Assembly: GCA_017550655.1 (NCBI GenBank)
Contig: JAFZOK010000024.1
Span: 310,001 to 374,000 of the forward strand
Length of the DNA: 64,000 bases
Origin: Bacteroidales bacterium
GTDB taxonomy: Bacteria; Bacteroidota; Bacteroidia; Bacteroidales; UBA932
Reading direction: 5' to 3'
The first letter of the stretch is position 1. Each line of letters opens with the position of its first letter. Position numbers and translations under genes: made by a program. Below are positions 62,552-64,000 of this stretch, piece after piece. The notes below the pieces were generated by a model. It was not told the DNA's origin, did not search any database, and saw only the letters and a list, made by a program, of their open reading frames with translations.

Positions 62552-63169
62552 ATGGAGAAGGTGCTAAAATATGCTTTCCGTATAACCCATATTGACAATA
62601 TTCCGCATATTCTCAAGAATGGGTTGGTTAAAGCAGATTCCCCTCTGCATGACGAGAATTATGTGCCTATAGGTGATCCACAGATTATTGGATTGCGAGG
62701 TGATATAGAAGTTAAGGGATACCGGATTGGAGATTATATCCCATTCTATTTAGGCCCTCGTTCACCTATGCTATATGTAATTCAACATGGTTATAATGGG
62801 GTGCAACGGGTGGAACCGGAAAAGATAGTCTATTGTGTTATCAGGCTTGATGACTTGATTAATAACAATATTGATTGTATCTTTACAGATGGTCATGCGG
62901 TGAGTTTCTTAACATCGTTTTATTCCAGAGACAAATTGAGCTCAATAAACGAAATAGTTAAGTTTGATGATGTGTATTCATCACAATGGAATTCAGAAGA
63001 AGACTTGGACTTGAAACGTCGCAAAGAGGCTGAGTTATTGATTAAAAACGATTTACCTGTACAATTTTTGAGAGGTTTTGTCGTTTATAATAATAAAGCA
63101 AAGGATTTTTTGATAGAGAAAGGTGTCGCTGATAATATGATAGCCGTGATGCCTAGCTATTATTTTTAG
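62552..63169 (+). CDS. darT: DarT, DNA ADP-ribosyltransferase toxin
   Basis: 205 residues, a typical DarT length. Motifs in order: YAFRITHIDNIPHILKNGLV, IIGLRGDIEV (conserved Arg), IGDYIPFYLGPRSPMLYVIQ, IFTDGHAVSFLTSFYS with H115, and RRKEAELLIKNDLP with the catalytic Glu E161. The family adds ADP-ribose to thymidine (DarT2) or guanosine (DarT1) in single-stranded DNA. Pairing with a DarG macrodomain gene 12 bases downstream points to the DarT2 type. Confidence 0.9.
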   Translation: MEKVLKYAFRITHIDNIPHILKNGLVKADSPLHDENYVPIGDPQIIGLRGDIEVKGYRIGDYIPFYLGPRSPMLYVIQHGYNGVQRVEPEKIVYCVIRLDDLINNNIDCIFTDGHAVSFLTSFYSRDKLSSINEIVKFDDVYSSQWNSEEDLDLKRRKEAELLIKNDLPVQFLRGFVVYNNKAKDFLIEKGVADNMIAVMPSYYF

Positions 63170-63181
63170 GAGGGTGTGAAT

Positions 63182-64000
63182 ATGATACATTATGTGAAAG
63201 GTAACTTATTAGAAAGTTCTGCGGAAGCATTGGTTAATACTGTTAATACCGTAGGCGTGATGGGTAAGGGAATAGCACTTCAATTTAAGGAGTCTTTCCC
63301 CGAGAATTACCGCGTGTATAAAAATGCTTGTCAGAAGAAGGAATTCCATATTGGTGATATTCTTATCGTTGAGGATTCAAACCTTGTGACGGGACGTAAG
63401 TTAATAGTTAATTTCCCGACGAAGACTCATTGGAAAATGCCCTCTGACTACTCATATATCCAACAAGGTCTTGTGACATTACGTAAGGAAATAGAAACAC
63501 GTCATATCCGCTCCATTGCTATTCCTCCGCTCGGTTCGCATAATGGTGGCCTTGATTGGCTTGTGGTAAAACACATGATAGAAGAGGCTTTAGCTGGACT
63601 GGACTCTGAGATTATGCTATATGAGCCATCTGATGTTATCATTGAGAGATTAAAGACCGAAAGGGTGAAACTAACACCGGCTCGCGCTATGCTGCTTTCT
63701 ATGTTTGGTGATATGAACAAAAATGGAGAGTTTGCGTCTGTATTTGCTGCGGAAAAGGTGATTTATTTTATGCAGCGCTTTGGTGCGAAGGATTTGTTTA
63801 AAATAGATTTCAAACCTTATTATTACGGCCCTTATTCGGGTGGTAAGGTGGCTCATGTGCTTTACCATATGAATGGTAGTTATATAAAGGGAATGGGTGG
63901 TATGGAGAACCGTCCGTTTGATTATATATGGTTGATAGATGGTGCAGAACAGGAGGCAAACAATTATATTGATAGATGTATGAACAACAGCTTACGCGAG
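63182..64000 (+). CDS. darG: DarG, macrodomain antitoxin (cut by window end)
   Basis: 273 residues visible; the gene runs past the window. Starts MIHYVKGNLLESSAEALVNTVN (Asn22) with GVMGKGIALQFKESFP, then NFPTKTHWKMPSDY (Lys81) and IAIPPLGSHNGGL, the signature of the DarG macrodomain, which removes ADP-ribose from DNA and neutralises DarT. After about residue 150 the C-terminal region (LTPARAMLLSMFGDM, FKPYYYGPYSGGKVAHVLYHM) follows the DarG pattern. It is 12 bases after darT, with a possible ribosome-binding AGGAGGGTG just before the ATG. Confidence 0.9.
   Translation, partial: MIHYVKGNLLESSAEALVNTVNTVGVMGKGIALQFKESFPENYRVYKNACQKKEFHIGDILIVEDSNLVTGRKLIVNFPTKTHWKMPSDYSYIQQGLVTLRKEIETRHIRSIAIPPLGSHNGGLDWLVVKHMIEEALAGLDSEIMLYEPSDVIIERLKTERVKLTPARAMLLSMFGDMNKNGEFASVFAAEKVIYFMQRFGAKDLFKIDFKPYYYGPYSGGKVAHVLYHMNGSYIKGMGGMENRPFDYIWLIDGAEQEANNYIDRCMNNSLRE

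Overview
The window looks like a chromosomal segment of a Bacteroidota bacterium, most likely Bacteroidales. The evidence is Bacteroidetes-type promoters (TTTG, about 20 bases, then TAnnTTTG) before many genes, a large fused PurL, a Bacteroidales-type amidophosphoribosyltransferase, an UpxY-family capsule antiterminator, and lipoproteins with short SCxx lipoboxes. No rRNA or taxon-specific marker is present, so genus is not called.

Layout. 1-7.9 kb holds housekeeping genes: a PIN-PhoH ATPase cut by the window edge, purL, folC, tRNA-Val, a YbaK-type deacylase and an M48 lipoprotein protease. 8.0-15.4 kb holds a lipoprotein, the dTDP-rhamnose operon (rmlA-C-D-B), a TalC-type aldolase, a flippase and a GT2 transferase. 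15.4-18.1 kb is a small accessory stretch: a gene resembling phage nuclease-associated proteins, tRNA-Lys, an orphan hicB, and a RAYT transposase flanked by two 116-bp repeats. 18.1-32.5 kb is again mostly housekeeping: clpC, gyrA, a TPR protein, an RRM protein, a PurF-type enzyme with in-frame tandem repeats, an uncharacterised gene coupled to an agmatine-deiminase-like gene, a phosphohexomutase, and a sugar MFS transporter. 32.6-58.7 kb is one co-directional capsule/exopolysaccharide locus behind a strong promoter. It encodes export (Wza, Wzc), UpxY regulation, three UDP-sugar dehydrogenases and a non-hydrolysing epimerase (uronic acid precursors), further epimerases, two P-loop kinase-like proteins, Wzx, Wzy, glycosyltransferases, acyl- and acetyltransferases, a heparinase II/III-like protein and a WecA/WbpL-type initiating transferase. 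A superoxide dismutase sits inside it. 58.7-64 kb turns into accessory DNA: a nucleotidyltransferase, its decayed duplicate, a truncated KAP NTPase, then a DarT-HD fusion, a second DarT and a DarG macrodomain protein cut by the window end.

Main points of interest. (1) DarT-HD / DarT / DarG is a DarTG toxin-antitoxin locus with an extra HD-fused DarT paralogue. (2) A RAYT with 116-bp palindromic elements, including a third copy 13 kb away, looks like a REP/RAYT system. (3) A family of tandem hairpin repeats with a 51-52-bp period occurs at three loci, one intergenic and two inside genes; in the purF-like gene it is in frame as five 17-residue units. Functions are assigned by reading motifs; no database search was possible.
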